A DNA stretch of 64,000 nt from Marasmius tenuissimus (Eukaryota; Basidiomycota; Agaricomycetes; Agaricales; Marasmiaceae): assembly GCA_029532415.1 (NCBI GenBank), contig JAQOTA010000069.1:2170001-2234000 (forward strand), written 5' to 3'. The position numbers and the translations under genes were made by a program. This document shows, piece by piece, positions 1 through 12,241 of the stretch (the stretch's first letter is position 1; every line of letters begins with the position of its first letter). The notes under the pieces are model-generated. The model had not been told where the DNA came from and searched no databases. It saw nothing but the letters and a program-made list of their open reading frames with translations.

Positions 1-1049
1 GCCCAACTCCAGCTTCTGCCAGTAATCTCCTACAAAGCATGCTCGGGATTCCTCTCTCAGTACGTCCAGAGGCCCGAATCCGCAACACGAGTACACACCT
101 ACAGCAGGTTCGAGAGCACATAGTGAAGAACATCGTCATTTGGTAAACGAATCGGTTTCCAACTCTATTCTTGCAAAGACGATAGGGATGTTGTTTTCCA
201 ATAGTGATTTAAAGGAACAGGTACATATAATCCACCTCCAAACCGACCCATTGTATATCTTCCTGATGTCTCAGACAGACAGCATGGGAGAGCCCCGTTC
301 TTCCACATAAGAGAAGTCAGAACAAGATCGACTCTGTATGTTATGTCACCATCAAACATGAACGCGCAGTCAGCCCCTCGCGGTCACAATATTCTCCGTC
401 TTTCTAGGTCGCACATCCATTTTGAAGTTAGCAAGAGTGCGGTGAAGTGCACACAAATCCGATGATTGCGGGTTCACAATTCTCACTCTCCCCATAAACC
501 GATACCCAAGGAAAAAGACATGAAACCGCGTTCCCAGAAGAACCCCGATCTCCGCCTTCTCGGGCCATCGTGTTTAGGTTTCTCGCTGACGATTGATTAG
601 TTTGATGCCGATTTACAACCTCCCGCGCCGACTCTGCATGAAAGGAATGTGACGCGAAGACGAACTCGATGACGACAAGAAGCTATCTCGATGCTTGCTG
701 TTCGGTGGCGTTGTGACGTGTGCTGTAGTGCTACTTTCGATTTCTGTGTCTACTCTCCTTGTTATTCCCTTGCTTCCTGCTTCAGTACGCTTATTTGATA
801 TGGTACTTGGAGCTCGTTAAACATCTGTTACATTTCCACTCTAGATTCCTCCTCCTAGACCTTTTCTCTCTTTTCGTACCTGTGGTACCTTTCCGGACTA
901 CCGGTGTTCGGCGCATGTTTTATTGTGATTGCGGGATGGCTGCTCCTTGCCATCAAAACCTAACGTGCTGGATAACTTATCCCGTATACCAGTTGACGGT
1001 GGAGAGTGCATTGATGGTTGCCCTCTGTTCGAGCCCATCCCACTTCAGA
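1..1049. other. 5' flank of 7TM copy 1, no gene seen
   Basis: I see no convincing gene here. From about 580 onward the sequence resembles the 5' flanks of 7TM copies 4 (about 35880-36310) and 5 (about 38040-38900): a 'gatttacaac' stretch and a 'gtgctgt' motif recur in the same order. The duplicated unit therefore probably includes several hundred bases upstream of the gene. The similarity was judged by eye. Confidence 0.5.
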
Positions 1050-1050
1050 G

Positions 1051-1058
1051 TATATAAG
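1051..1058 (+). promoter_or_regulatory. TATA box of 7TM copy 1
   Basis: TATATAAG lies 41 nt upstream of the chosen ATG at 1092. Most intact copies have a comparable box 35-70 nt upstream of their ATG, which supports the chosen starts. Confidence 0.65.
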
Positions 1059-1091
1059 AGTCGTGTTCGAGGATTACGAGCAGGACCATCT

Positions 1092-2324
1092 ATGGAATCA
1101 GGAGCCTTAGACTCAACGCTTCAACAACAGCGTCACCTTTGTTGTATCATTGCGGGCTCACTGGCGGCAAGTTCTCCTTTCTTTCACCACCTAGCCCGAC
1201 TACTAGTAACATAACACTGCTGCAGGTCTATCTTTGGGACGTCCTCCTTCATGCACGAGTTGATTTTCAGCTGATGCGCAAGTCTGGATTTCAACTCCCG
1301 CAGGCAGTATATGTAACAATGAGGTGAGCCTCAGCCAAAAGACCGATTATTGTGTCACATACCAACCATAATCAGACTTGTTATTTTGGCACTGTTGGCT
1401 CTTGAAACTGCGATGACAGGTAAGTGAGTTTATTCCTGTGTTGTGCATCGTAATGATGTTTCCTTCTAGCTGTGCCACTTGGACCCTCGCGTTGTCGCAT
1501 CCTCAATCGCGCGTCAGTATTCATGTGGACCTTTGACTATACCTTGATGGGCGGACTTCATCTGTTACGAACTCGTGCCATTTCCCTTGACCATACTTGG
1601 ATGGTTCGGTGTCTCTTTATTCTATGGTTGATATCTTCTGGAGTCACTATGGGGCTAGGTCCCCACGTTGTAGCACGAGGCACAGTGGGCAAGACGGACC
1701 TGTGCATGCACACCAGCATTAACCTCGCCCTGGCACCAATCATACTGTCCCTCCATGTGTTTCTAAGCACATTTGCTGTCTTTGCAGCGTGTAGCGGCCT
1801 CATCCTCACCCCCGATGTCTACACCACCGCGCAATCACGGTTCCTTGAGAAGCTCAGGATCGCAATTGTAGCCAAAGACATTCCCTCTTTTTCAAAATCG
1901 CTCTTACGACACGAACAAGGGTTCTACTTGTGAGTTGACCGTTGATCTCCCAATGTTATGCTCCAATCCTTTACCCCATTTTAGGATCGCAGTGTCTCAT
2001 GGTCTGGTACTCATTCTCATAATCACGATCAAGGCTATCCCCGTCACATACCGCATGGGGGTCACGGTTATAGGTCACGTTTGCATTAACTGCAGATCGT
2101 GCTCGATTTTCAGGAATGTCGGGATATCGAAGCATCTCCGTGAAGAGGGGATACTCGACATAAACAATGAGCAAATATCTTTTCAGTCTAGGTCAGATAG
2201 TATCAACCCTCGTGCGTCTCGCGCCGGGACAGATATGTTGGGCCTCGAGGGGAACCAGAATTCAACAAACACAGAAGTGGTAGGTGCCAGCATGATCACC
2301 ATATCTATGACCTGCTTATTTTGA
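1092..2324 (+). CDS. Orphan 7TM protein, copy 1 (five exons)
   Basis: Exons are 1092-1166, 1226-1323, 1376-1419, 1470-1929 and 1985-2324, totalling 1017 nt (338 aa). Intron 1 has a GC donor (GCAAGT); the others are GT-AG. Seven hydrophobic segments can be read. The first is formed by the exon 1-2 junction (motif WDVLLHA). The second follows LPQAVYV. Three more are in exon 4. The last two lie around the exon 4-5 junction and before the CRSCSIFRNVGIS tail motif. Cysteines after exon 3 (SRC) and in the TDLCMHT loop sit where GPCRs have their TM3/second-loop disulphide. The architecture resembles Agaricomycete 7TM orphan proteins; ligand and coupling are unknown. The cytoplasmic loop holds the conserved IVAKDIPSFSK motif. 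The start was chosen from the TATA box and from alignment with the paralogues. Confidence 0.85.
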
Positions 2325-2329
2325 GTTCC

Positions 2330-2867
2330 TAGCCCACCGATACTCAGCTGGAAGGAAGGCACACACATGGGAGCCAGTCTGTCTAGGTGGGCTCCATTGA
2401 ATTTATTCTCAAGCTGTGGGGTGGAACTAGTAGAGGACTTTCGAGGAACCCCGGGTTGGCACTGTACCCCTGTCCTCTTCTCTTTGAGTACGGGGGTGTT
2501 ATATAAATGTATGACGTATGCTGGGAAGCGTAACTTCTTTGACTGTTACTGGATCATGTTCAAGCAAGACCCCTGCTTTAGTGCCAGTCGACTACCCAAG
2601 CCCAAGTCAACACTGCTGTGAGGGAGAATCTCGACCCCCTCCCGCAGAATATCACTTTAACATTTATACAAATTGGCAGCTTTGACCTTCCATTGAACCC
2701 GCTAGAGCTGTGAGTTTGTGGCCCAGAACGGGGATTACTGGGTTGCTGATCAGCAAACTTGGCGTCTTGCAAGAGTTGTCCTTGGGTTCAGTACCTACTA
2801 CCCACTGTCGACAGACAAATCAAACTGTGATCAGCGACTCTGAGCCCCCTGACTCGGTGATTCAAAC
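2330..2867. repeat. Intergenic part of the 7TM duplication block
   Basis: About 2540-2830 matches the spacer between 7TM copies 5 and 6 (about 40250-40510). Shared pieces include 'ggcgtcttgc' preceded by 'aacttggc', the 'cagaatatcact'-like stretch, and 'ccgacaga'/'tcgacaga'. The pair copy 1 plus copy 2 therefore seems to be a duplicate of the pair copy 5 plus copy 6. No gene is seen in the spacer itself. Confidence 0.6.
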
Positions 2868-3091
2868 ACAACGGCGTCACCTTTGCTGTGTTTTTGTATC
2901 ACCTTGGATTTGGGATCCCAGTTGATGTCTTTGTCTACTGTAGGTCGTGCTCGGTCTTCCGGAATGTCGGAGTATCGGAGTACCTTCGTGAAGAAGGAAT
3001 CATCGACATAAACGACGAGTCGATCTCTTTCCAGTCAAAGCCGGACACCACCTTGGGCCGTGCCTCGCGCAACGAGACACACACTTCATGA
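2868..3091 (+). pseudogene. 7TM copy 2, internally deleted (exon 1 joined to exon 5)
   Basis: The start reads like the end of exon 1 (RRHLCC, 2873 onward). About 50 nt later it runs straight into the exon 5 tail motif (CRSCSVFRNVGVS, followed by LREEGIIDIND). Exons 2, 3, 4 and the first half of exon 5 are missing. The remnant encodes no complete membrane core. Its position after a spacer shared with copies 5-6 makes it the deleted counterpart of copy 6. Confidence 0.8.
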
Positions 3092-3626
3092 AGAGAGTGG
3101 CGAACGTACGCAAATCAGCGATATGCTCAGGTGACAGCTCCCCCTCGTCCTTCTCCATTGTGATACCCTATCCCCAGAGCTTCTATCTCGTGTCCTTATG
3201 GCTTCCCGGGCTTTGGCGTATTTTGTGATTGGGAGTCGACTTCTTCCTTTGGCTTTGTATTTGCTATGTATATATAGCCAAAGTTTGCGTGGAAAACTGG
3301 GATTGAGTCCGGTTTTGGACACTTGAAAGCCCGTGAGTTACGTCCACTGCGCCCTTTTCGGGACATTTGACCCCCCTTCACGGAAATCTCTTCCAACTCT
3401 CGATTGTTACTACTGTGGTAGGTGCAACGTGACTCATTACCGAAGATTCGAGATGACTGAATCCGCGTTTCCTCTAGGGTGTCACGGTTAGACTCAAAAT
3501 AAAGTGTATCATCGTTCAAGCCGATTGCCTCGAGTGCAATACGAGCATCAATATCGAGACGAGGGTCAAGGTCTGAGTGGGACTTAGTTAAAGGGAGGGC
3601 TTTCCAAGACCAAGTTTGAATTGATC
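3092..3626. other. Intergenic, nothing recognised
   Basis: I find no gene, repeat or RNA. A 107-codon reverse frame (3196-3519) has no recognisable motif and no splice context, so it is not called. Confidence 0.5.
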
Positions 3627-4440
3627 ATATCTCATGATAACATACATGTGGTCCCTCTACACCGTCTTGATGGGGGTACTACACCTGCTACGAATGTGTA
3701 CCATCTCCCTTGGCCGCAGTTGGTTGGCACGGGGCCTCTTCATTCTATGGGTGGTATCTTCCGGAGTCTCTATGGCACTCACACCTCACGGTCTTCGTGG
3801 AGGCGTGATTGGCACAACGGACCTATGGATGCACACCAGCCTCAATTCCACCCTTCTGTAGATCAACCTGGGCATTGTGATATTACAAGGCACTTGTATC
3901 TCTTTTGTAGCATGCAATGGACCCGTCCTTGCTCCCGAACCTTCCACCATGGGTCATTCTCAGTTCCTCAAGAAGGTAAAGGCCGTGATCACCGCCAAAG
4001 ATATTCCCTCGTTCTCAAAAGCACTTTTACAAGGCGAACAACACCACTATCTGTTGGTAAATATGTTTCCAGCTCCAATATGCTCCGGTGGTGATCCTCA
4101 TTTTCAGGATGAGACTGTTTCACTTCCTGGCGTTCATTGCCATGATGAACACCAAGACTATCCCCCTAGTATATCGCGTGGGACATACAGCTATAGCACA
4201 CGTCCTTGTTCACTGTAAGGCGCGCTGAATCTTTCGGAACGTCGGGATATCGAAACATCTTCGTGAAGAAGGGATAATTGACATGAATGAGTTGATCTCC
4301 TTTCAGTCTGGGCCGAAATAGTATCGAACTCCAGGCTTCTCGTGGCGAGACGGGTGTTTGACGCCTTGAAGAGTGCCAAAACCCGACGAACGCAGACGTG
4401 GCAAGTGGTAGTCCCACCTCTCAGCCTATGACCCGCTTCT
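3627..4440 (+). pseudogene. 7TM copy 3, decayed (exons 4 and 5 only)
   Basis: Exon 4-like sequence begins near 3627 (MWSLYTVLMGVLHLLRM and so on) but carries a TAG at 3859-3861. Small indels then move the rest of the exon into another frame, and the exon 4 donor is lost. Exon 5-like sequence follows from about 4108, with the FRNVGIS region at about 4230-4250 next to an in-frame TGA. No exons 1-3 are found upstream. This is a dead copy. Confidence 0.85.
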
Positions 4441-4977
4441 CATAATATGAGCTCACAGCACATCGAAGGGGTTTAGACATAAGCAGGCGAACATTTGCGA
4501 ATCAGTCGTTTGCCCTGTCTTCCACTCTCTCTTAGTACCTCTCCCGGATCCTTTGGCCATTTCGGATACTTCCTACGGTTACTTGCACCAGGATGCTTTG
4601 TCGTTGAATGTGATATCGGTCTCGGGATGCTATTTTGTAAATGCCTGTTTGCAGCCTATTGGGAAAGCTGTAGGATTCGTGGGAAGGAAGGCTTCTAAAT
4701 CTATTAGCCACATGGAATAATCACCCTGGAATCAGTTTGTTTTCGTGGGTTCCTAAAGTTACGATCGTGCCTATCGCCCCTTGGGTAGAGAAAGATCAGA
4801 CGGATCAGACGAAAGAACTCAAGATTCGGAAAACTTGCTCATGTTTCCTGCTGAACGGCATATGCGGAAATTGCCGAAAGGTGCCATGTGATTGTGGTTT
4901 GTTTATCCGAGGTTTTTTCTTCGCCCTGCACTCCTCCTTCATCCAACGCTGGATACCTTTTGTCTTTTATTTTGCTA
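4441..4977. other. Intergenic, nothing recognised
   Basis: No gene or repeat supported. Short open frames here have no motifs. Confidence 0.5.
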
Positions 4978-5650
4978 TGGGAAAGTAGTATTGCCAACGG
5001 TTCGGTCTGAACCATCGGTTTGATGGTTTGAGACCGAACCAGAACCGGACCGGGGACCAAAACGGTTCCGAAAATAACCGTACCCCCGGTTCGGTTTTTG
5101 CCGGTCTTTAACCGGTTCAACCTCGGTCTACCCAAAATTTCAAACATTGTGATTTTTTTGCTAGTACCCACTCAATTAGAGACATTGGGTAAGACAAAAT
5201 ATGTGGACTAACAAGAATTGAAAAAAAAAAACTTTGACATTGAAGTTTGTGACTTTCCCCCCACGTCTGAGCTCACCGGCGCTAGTAGAGACAGGTCTGC
5301 CGCTACAAGCGCCGGCGACGAGGCGTGGGAAAACTGACCCACCAGTGGGTTGTCATGTGATGGTGAGTCAAATGTTGACTTTCTTGAGGTTTTCTCCCAT
5401 TTTCTATTGTTACAGAGGTAAATTCACTCAAGTTGACTATGATCAAACTCAGTTACATGGTTTAAATACACAGAACGCCAAAGTGTCTGCGCAGGAAAAA
5501 ATCCTGGCCGAACCACGGTCAAACCGGTTCCATCGGTTCTGGAACTGGACCGGATATGTCCAACGGTTCAGTCTGAACCGATCTGGGTAAACCGGACCGA
5601 ACCTGGACCAGACTGGACCAGACCGAACCATTGGCATCACTATGGGAAAG
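4978..5650. mobile_element. Non-autonomous hAT-type transposon with 8-bp TSD
   Basis: The element spans 4986-5642 (657 bp) and is flanked by the perfect 8-bp direct repeat TGGGAAAG (4978-4985 and 5643-5650). The left end reads TAGTATTGCCAACGGTTCGG. The reverse complement of the right end reads TAGTGATGCCAATGGTTCGG. An 8-bp TSD with TAGTG-like ends is typical of the hAT superfamily. There is no transposase. The inner parts are rich in CGGTTC/GAACCG motifs in both orientations, giving long imperfect inverted subterminal regions (about 4996-5135 and 5500-5640). These may be transposase-binding repeats. Confidence 0.85.
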
Positions 5651-5794
5651 GCAAGGTCCTCCGATCTTACGAGTAAGCAAAGATGTGGAAGTGCAATGTA
5701 GGCTATGGAGGGAGTCAAGCAGATGACGGCTCGGGGGCACACAGAGAGGGGGTAAGTATCGGAGCTGAGGAAGGTGGTGGTGGTGATGGAAGGA
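5651..5794. other. Short host stretch before copia-1
   Basis: Unique-looking sequence between the hAT element and the copia-1 TSD. No feature seen. Confidence 0.5.
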
Positions 5795-5799
5795 GATTG

Positions 5800-6255
5800 T
5801 GTTGAACATGATGGATATCATGTGATACATATTGACGTGTTGTTTACGCGTCACACTATTTATAGAGCTATGCCTCTAGGAACACTTGTGCTCTCATGGA
5901 AGAATGTATCTACGTAGTTATTGCTTCACAAATGACACTGTAGATATCTACTACGTATGTAGTTACATCAAGTATGATGCTCATAGTCCAAAGTGCGAGG
6001 CACAGCGGACGAAAGACTCATTAGTATTGGCTAAATACCTACTTCTAGTAGTAGTTTCATAGTATTGTATTTACTCTTACATGTACAGAAACTTGTGTAT
6101 AAAAGCTGGTATTCCAAGGCCTTAAGCCTTAGGACAATCCACTTGATTATCACCTCTTCACAAGCATCTCAAGTCTACAAGAACACTCTGTGTATTACCC
6201 ATGTGAGGTTTACTTCGTTATACCCACTGTGCACTTTAACTATGCTGGCTCAACA
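5800..6255 (+). repeat. Copia-1 5' LTR
   Basis: 456 bp, TGTTGA...TCAACA. It has a TATA-like motif (GTATAAAAG, about 6096-6105). Seven differences from the 3' LTR were counted by eye: five transitions, three of them at CpG sites. Confidence 0.95.
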
Positions 6256-6268
6256 GGTTATGGGCCCC
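6256..6268 (+). other. Copia-1 primer-binding site (initiator Met tRNA half)
   Basis: GGTTATGGGCCCC directly follows the LTR. Its complement is the anticodon arm of a fungal initiator tRNA-Met (GGGGCCCATAACC, anticodon CAT), not a tRNA 3' end. Half-tRNA priming is known for copia-type elements. Copia-2 has the same 13 bases in the same place. Confidence 0.8.
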
Positions 6269-7262
6269 GCAAGCGGTGGTCAGGTCAATGTTATGATCGG
6301 AGTAGCTAATACTTTCCGTGTGTCGCCACCATCCTAGCGGACAACCTGTAACCTACATGGGTTAAGGAAGTCTCTAGCAATGTCAAAGGCTTGTCATTGA
6401 CGATTGTCTGGTGTCGGGATCAGGGTTCTTTGTCCCTTATATCCATCCACTCACGTCCCTGTACAAGTTGCATGTCGCACAAACACATGTACATACTGTC
6501 TTGGCTTCATCTTCTTCAGCATGAACCTATCCATTTTTACGGCTCTGTTCCTCTGCTGACAACCCGGATTAGGCTTTGGCCGTCTATTGCCACTGTCTGA
6601 TACCGATGAAAGTCTAATGGTTGGCAGTGGTCCTCGGCAGAGGCACCGTTTAGGGGGTCTATGGGACTGTGCTTCTAAACCAGTTCGCCATGATTCCTGA
6701 AGGCTGAAACATGCCGGGGAAATTTGATTTCCCTTACAACTAAGACTTTGTATGATACTACTTTTACGGTATCACACGGCCATTTTTAGTATGTACAGGG
6801 ACTCCCCTCACATCTGCCTTTCTCATCCACGCTATTGTTAGATCTCGTTCCAGTCTCTAGTAGTTCACTCGTTCGTCATATGCTCAAGGCATCTTTGGAC
6901 GTAGTAACCATACGGAGTAATGGGGGATCTAGTAATAACTTTCTCAAGGCACAGCATTTGCATTTGCTAGTCTGGGATTGAGACCAGATAGCGCGATGGA
7001 CACCAGACACACACACTGGAAGGTTATTGTAAGACCCTTCTCAAGCGGGCAGGGCTACGTAACCAGATTAACTACCTGCACTTACCTGCGCAGTGGATTT
7101 CCCCATAGCTTGCTTGACACATACAGCCTGTTAAAAGTCCTAGACATTTTGACGCATGTCTCGGTGTGCATCAAACCCTATTTCTTTTATGGGTTGTCTT
7201 CCAGTGGAAGACTTTATCAATTGACACTACTCTTAGCGTCACCCTTCTAATATTTGAAGAGT
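6269..7262 (+). other. Copia-1 untranslated leader
   Basis: About 1 kb between the primer site and gag with no conserved reading frame. It is presumably the 5' UTR and packaging region of the element. Confidence 0.6.
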
Positions 7263-8585
7263 ATGCTCACGGGACTTTTGGCAGACCTCAATATGTCTAA
7301 CCAATCAGGCTCTTCTATACATTTACCACAATCACCAGGGGTCTTTTCAGAACCCTCAGCAATGCCGGTGAAAAATGCATTGGAACACACCTTTAGTGTA
7401 GATGTGGGGAATGCAGTAGAAGTATATACTATGGATCCAATTCATTCGCTTGTATCAGAGAGTAGTTTTCCGACTGGGTTGGGAGGCATTAATTTAATTC
7501 CAGTTTTGTTAGATGATGGTTCGAACTTTGAAGAGTGGTACTGATTAATCGAAGGCTTTCTATTCTCACATGGAATTCCAACCATGGTAGAAGAAGCAGC
7601 GCCAGTACAGTCAAATCCAGCTACGGATGCTGAAAATACTGTGCTGAAAGAATGGACAGCCAAACGAGATAAGATAATCAGAATTATTATGATGCGAACA
7701 AAGCGTATTCATAAACCACACATTGATAGAACTTCAGTTCCGAACACTCTGGCAAAATTTAGAGAAATCTTTGGGACTCAGTCTTCTTCTCAGTTGCTTA
7801 ATTTATACACGCAACTCCATAACGTCCAATTCTTTGACAACATAAACCCAGTTCCTGGGATAAACTTTATGTTGATGAATAAAGAAGAACTTGCTACACT
7901 GGGTGTAACAATTTCAGACGAGCTGTTTTGCCTTATGGTCACAGCTAAACTACCGGAGAAGCGTTGGCAACTCTTCAAGCAGCATGTTACTCGCATGAAG
8001 AAAGAAGAATTGAAACCAACAGATATTATTGCTGGAATCAGTAATGAATGGAATAGAAGAAGTGGAAACTCTGTACCTCCTGCTTATGCTGCGCATAATG
8101 CCAAAATATCTGGCATTAATAGATATCAATCCGCTCCCAATTGGTCTGGTCAAGCAAATCGTCCTGGTAACAAATCTGGTGGTTCTTCGAACCAAAAGAA
8201 AAATAATAATAAAAACCAGAACCAGAACAACCAGAATCAAAGTGGGAAATCATCTTCTAAGAAGAAGAAAGGCGGAAAGAAGCAGAAAGGCAAAGGAAAA
8301 CAGAAAAGTACTCAAGAAGGGGGGCAAAAATCGCATGCAGCAGTAGTTGAACCTCTTGAGGAACTTTTATCTACTGAAATTCATACAAATGCAGTTAAAA
8401 AGTTGACAAGTTCAGCTTTTGAACGTGAAATGGCTGGTCCTAAACATGTTCATATGTCCTATCATTATCCAACTGGTAGTACAACTGCACCAAATCCATT
8501 CCAAAAAACCAAAGAAAGACAATCTTTAAGTATTTCGCAAGTCGAGATACTTAAGGGAAGAAAATCTTCCAATAAATGTTCTTAA
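7263..8585 (+). pseudogene. Copia-1 gag (one in-frame stop)
   Basis: The gag frame starts at ATG 7263 and is broken by TGA at 7542-7544, right after EEWY; copia gags have a conserved tryptophan-rich stretch here. It then runs to TAA 8583-8585. The C-terminal part has no CCHC zinc knuckle. Instead it has an Asn/Gln/Lys/Gly-rich basic stretch (about 8150-8320, e.g. KKKKGGKKQKGKGKQK), presumably for RNA binding. The meaningful reading shifts +1 near CTTAAGG (8550-8556), after which the next frame reads EENLPINVLNP and continues into the protease region. Confidence 0.8.
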
Positions 8586-11500
8586 TCCGATTTTTTGGGA
8601 TTCACTGGTTAAACTAGAATTGGAAGGGAAATGGTTGAATGGAACGATTAATACTCTTCCTTACTCTCATTTCAGAGCACAAGCATTTATCCATAGACAC
8701 CAAACATGGCGTCTTGTGCCGAGAATTTATTTGAGAGAAGCCATTAATGAAAATATGATCTTATATAAATGGATGAACAACAAGAGTATTGATGTTCCCA
8801 TGTCTTGTGCTGATATACCATGAAGAACGTCACAGGAAAATGAATCCCCAATTTATTATTCTGAAGACTTTATGGTACTAGCAGAAGCTAATGCACTTGA
8901 AAGATCAATCCAGGACTATGAATTTTATAGTCATTATCCTGGAAACTATATTCAAATGGCTGAGGAGCAAAATCGTTCTTATTCACCACCCTTTCCTACA
9001 TATGCATCTATCAACAGACCCGCGACTACTCCACCTGTACTTGAATGCACCCTGGAACAACCTTCACTTTCACCACCGGATTCGCCCAGATCTTTTTATG
9101 GAGTCCAATCCCTAGAGGAAGACTATATTGATGTACCCAATCGTCCTAGTACTACTATTCCGACCCCTCCTATTTCTGAACCGGAAGATAGCAGTATGCT
9201 AGATCTGGAAGAACAACCTGAGGTTGATCCTTGGGTAATGTCGGAAAATGATCCCAGAAATCCGCAATTTAATAATTACGGACCTGGAGTCAATAATAGT
9301 ATGGACATTGAAATCAATAGACTTCATGAACGTCAGCAACTAGATCCAGTGCAACAACAAATTGCGACTGGAACTAGCATTGGCAACATATCTATGGTTG
9401 TTGATGATAACAATCCAGAGCAAGCTAGACAATTTGTTGAATGGCAACGTTACCATTCACAAATGGTAGCAGCAATGTTTGCTGAACATATGCAATTAGA
9501 AAGGGATCAACGTCAATGACAAGAAGAATATGATAGAAGAAGAGCTCGTATGCTCTCTCTTATCCAACAAGGATACCAACAGACCCAACTCCAATCAAAC
9601 GAAAGATACTTCGATGATGGAGGTTATGGTGATGGCCTTGAAGGAGTAGATGACATTGATGGATGGGCAGAAAGTAACGATCGTGGAGACTGGCAAGTAA
9701 TTCAATCTTCTGATAGTCAATCTTTCACTAAACACTCAATGCAGAACTACCATGTACTAAGAAACTCAGTACCTAGAAAAACTAGAATAACTTCTGTATT
9801 TGCTACGACAAAATTAGAGTCGTATTGTTCTGCATTAATGAGTGATTGTGAAATTGGAAATACGCGAGAAGCCTGGCTACTAGATAGCGGTGCATCTGCG
9901 CATATGACTCTGTTTATGACAGATTTCTCAGACTATCAGATTTTTGAAACGCCTTTAGGTCTTACAACTTCAGCTGGGGATAAAGCACAAGTGCAAATAA
10001 CAGGATATGGTACTGTCTATATTCGACATACCAATAGTGCAGGAGTGACACAGGTCACTAAGTTATTTCCAGTGATGTATAATCCAGACAGCCCACATCA
10101 TTTAATCTCTGCCGGAAAATTCAGAAGTATAGGATACTATACGGTTCTGGATTCTCCAGAGACTTCGATCCACAGCAAGAAAGATAATTTTCTTCTCATG
10201 AGCTTTTATCCAAGCTATGGAGGAGATAATTTGCAATGGATGAACACGAAGATTCTTGTGGGAGAAGCTTCCTTCACATCAATTGCATCTTTCTCAATTC
10301 AGGATTCCAAACTTTGGCATAGACGAATGGGACATATAAATCCCAAAATCTTAGAGAAACTAGAGGATAATGTTAAAGGGTTTCCAAAGAGATTGGCTAT
10401 CTCTAAGGAAGATAAACCTTGTCGTGGTTGTGTGAAAGGCAAAATGGTCGCAAAACCATACCCTTCTTCTTCAAAACGTGCAAAGGAGCCTCTAGAATTA
10501 GTTCATGGTGATTTGATTGAATTTCCTACCCGCTCTTATTATCAAAACGGATATGCATTAACTTTATTTGATGATGCAACTTCGTATGGATGGGTATATC
10601 CAATCCATAAAAAGAGTGATACAGATCTGAAACTATGCAATTGGCTTGCTCTTGTAGAGCGCCAGACTAATAAAAAGGTCAAACACATACACCTTGATCG
10701 AGGAGGAGAATTCTTTTCAAATGAACAGTGGGCCTGGTATAACTCTCTTGGAATTTTTCCTATTAGAGGTTTGCCCAATGTGCATGAACAGAATGGACGA
10801 GCTGAAAGTTTTAATCGTACTCTGCGAGAAAAATCTGAAGCTATGCGATTTCAGGCATGTGCACCTGAAAATTGGTGGGAATTTGCAATTCTCACAGCAG
10901 TCCATATCTATAATAGAACTCCTATACGTTCTAGGAAGTATAAAACACCTGTTGAATTGTTTGAAGGAAAGAAACCAGATGTCTCATATTTTAAGATATT
11001 TGGTTGTGGTGCCTATGCGTACCTACCAAAACGTAAAAATAAGCTTTCCCCGCATTCAGAAGCAATGATATTCATTGGATATGAAAGTGGATCAAAAGCT
11101 TATAGGTTCTTTCATACAACAAACAATTCAGTGTACATTACTCCACAAGCAGTTTTTGATGAAAACTGGTTTCCTAAATGTCAAAAGTAATTGCCCAGAT
11201 CTATAGAGTTTGATAAAACCAACAAACCTGTCCGGTCTATACCCTTTCCATCATACCCATACAATGGCCATGAGGATCATGATAATGATAACAATTCATT
11301 TGATCCACCACCTCCACCAGATACCCATGATGACAATCATGAGCATGGGGGAGATCCTCCCATGGATCCGAACCAGGATGATAAAAGCGATGATGTGCAC
11401 GACGGTTATCATCCACCTACTGATGGACCCGGATCACCGAAAGGCTCCAGTATAAATCCTAATCAGTATGGTCCAGATCCACGGTCTGCTGGTCCTTCAG

Positions 11501-11749
11501 GAGTGACAAATCCCTTTAGTTTTCGTCAAGATGATTATGATGAGTGGCAAAATATACAAAATCAGCCACCAGCTCCTAGAAGGAATCCACCAAGAACCAG
11601 ACTTCCACCTGTTTGACCATTTAATGTCTATGGAAACAGGACTCCTGTAGAAATAGAGTGCGACATTGATTCTGAAGCACGCTGGAGAAGTCAGATAGAT
11701 CCGACAAATGAATCTGAAACAATACCAGTAAGGGTTCCTGATCCAGTTA
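8551..11749 (+). pseudogene. Copia-1 pol, first part: linker, protease, integrase
   Basis: A long acidic/Gln-rich linker (to about 9840) precedes the protease motif LLDSGASAH (about 9877-9903). The pre-integrase domain reads LWHRRMGH with CRGC (about 10312-10440). The integrase has HGDL (about 10503), HLDRGGEF (about 10688) and NGRAESF (about 10793), i.e. the D, D and E catalytic residues. A proline/aspartate-rich linker follows (11191-11749). In-frame stops are TGA 8821, TGA 9517, TAA 11188 and TGA 11614. All but one could come from CGA or CAA by a single C-to-T change with no other loss. The reading ends where gypsy-1 inserted. Confidence 0.9.
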
Positions 11750-12147
11750 TGTCAGTAATCACCAGATCTGACCTGGTGACGCGTCGCACTAAGCTTTCAG
11801 ACGAGAGGGAACAAGGCAAAGATAAGAGAACTCTATACTGGTGAGGAATAAACCAGCTCAAGACTGGGGAATACATGCAGAGTATCTACTTCTTATATAC
11901 TACTTGGAGGACTGCAGTGTGTCTACAGTGAGGTATGACATCGAGGTATGACATTGTGAAACAGTATCTGAAACAGGACCGACATGTGTCTACAGCATGT
12001 GGGTCCCTTCATGTATCTACCATGTGTCCATATGATAAGATACGAGTCATGTGAGGGATAAGATATAGATAAGATGGAAAATGATAAGATAAGGAGAAAA
12101 ATGATAAGATAAGGAGAAAAGATAAGATAGAAGGGAAATTCATGACA
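11750..12147 (-). repeat. Gypsy-1 3' LTR
   Basis: 398 bp. Compared with the 5' LTR it has an extra unit of a 20-nt GATAAGATAAGGAGAAA-type repeat and a handful of substitutions. The purine tract of the element (AAAGGGGGGGTAA in its direction, 12148-12160) lies just outside. Confidence 0.9.
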
Positions 12148-12241
12148 TTACCCCCCCTTTAAGGATCACGTCTTCGTGATGAGAAGATTGTTTTCCTGTT
12201 ATTTGAGAGGTAGGATATAGTAATGTGTACATAACTAAATA

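Noticed and set aside
5800..6255. Solo LTR independent of 19229-19684
   Set aside because: Same length, matching TSD GATTG outside both, and a collinear copia coding region between them show one element.
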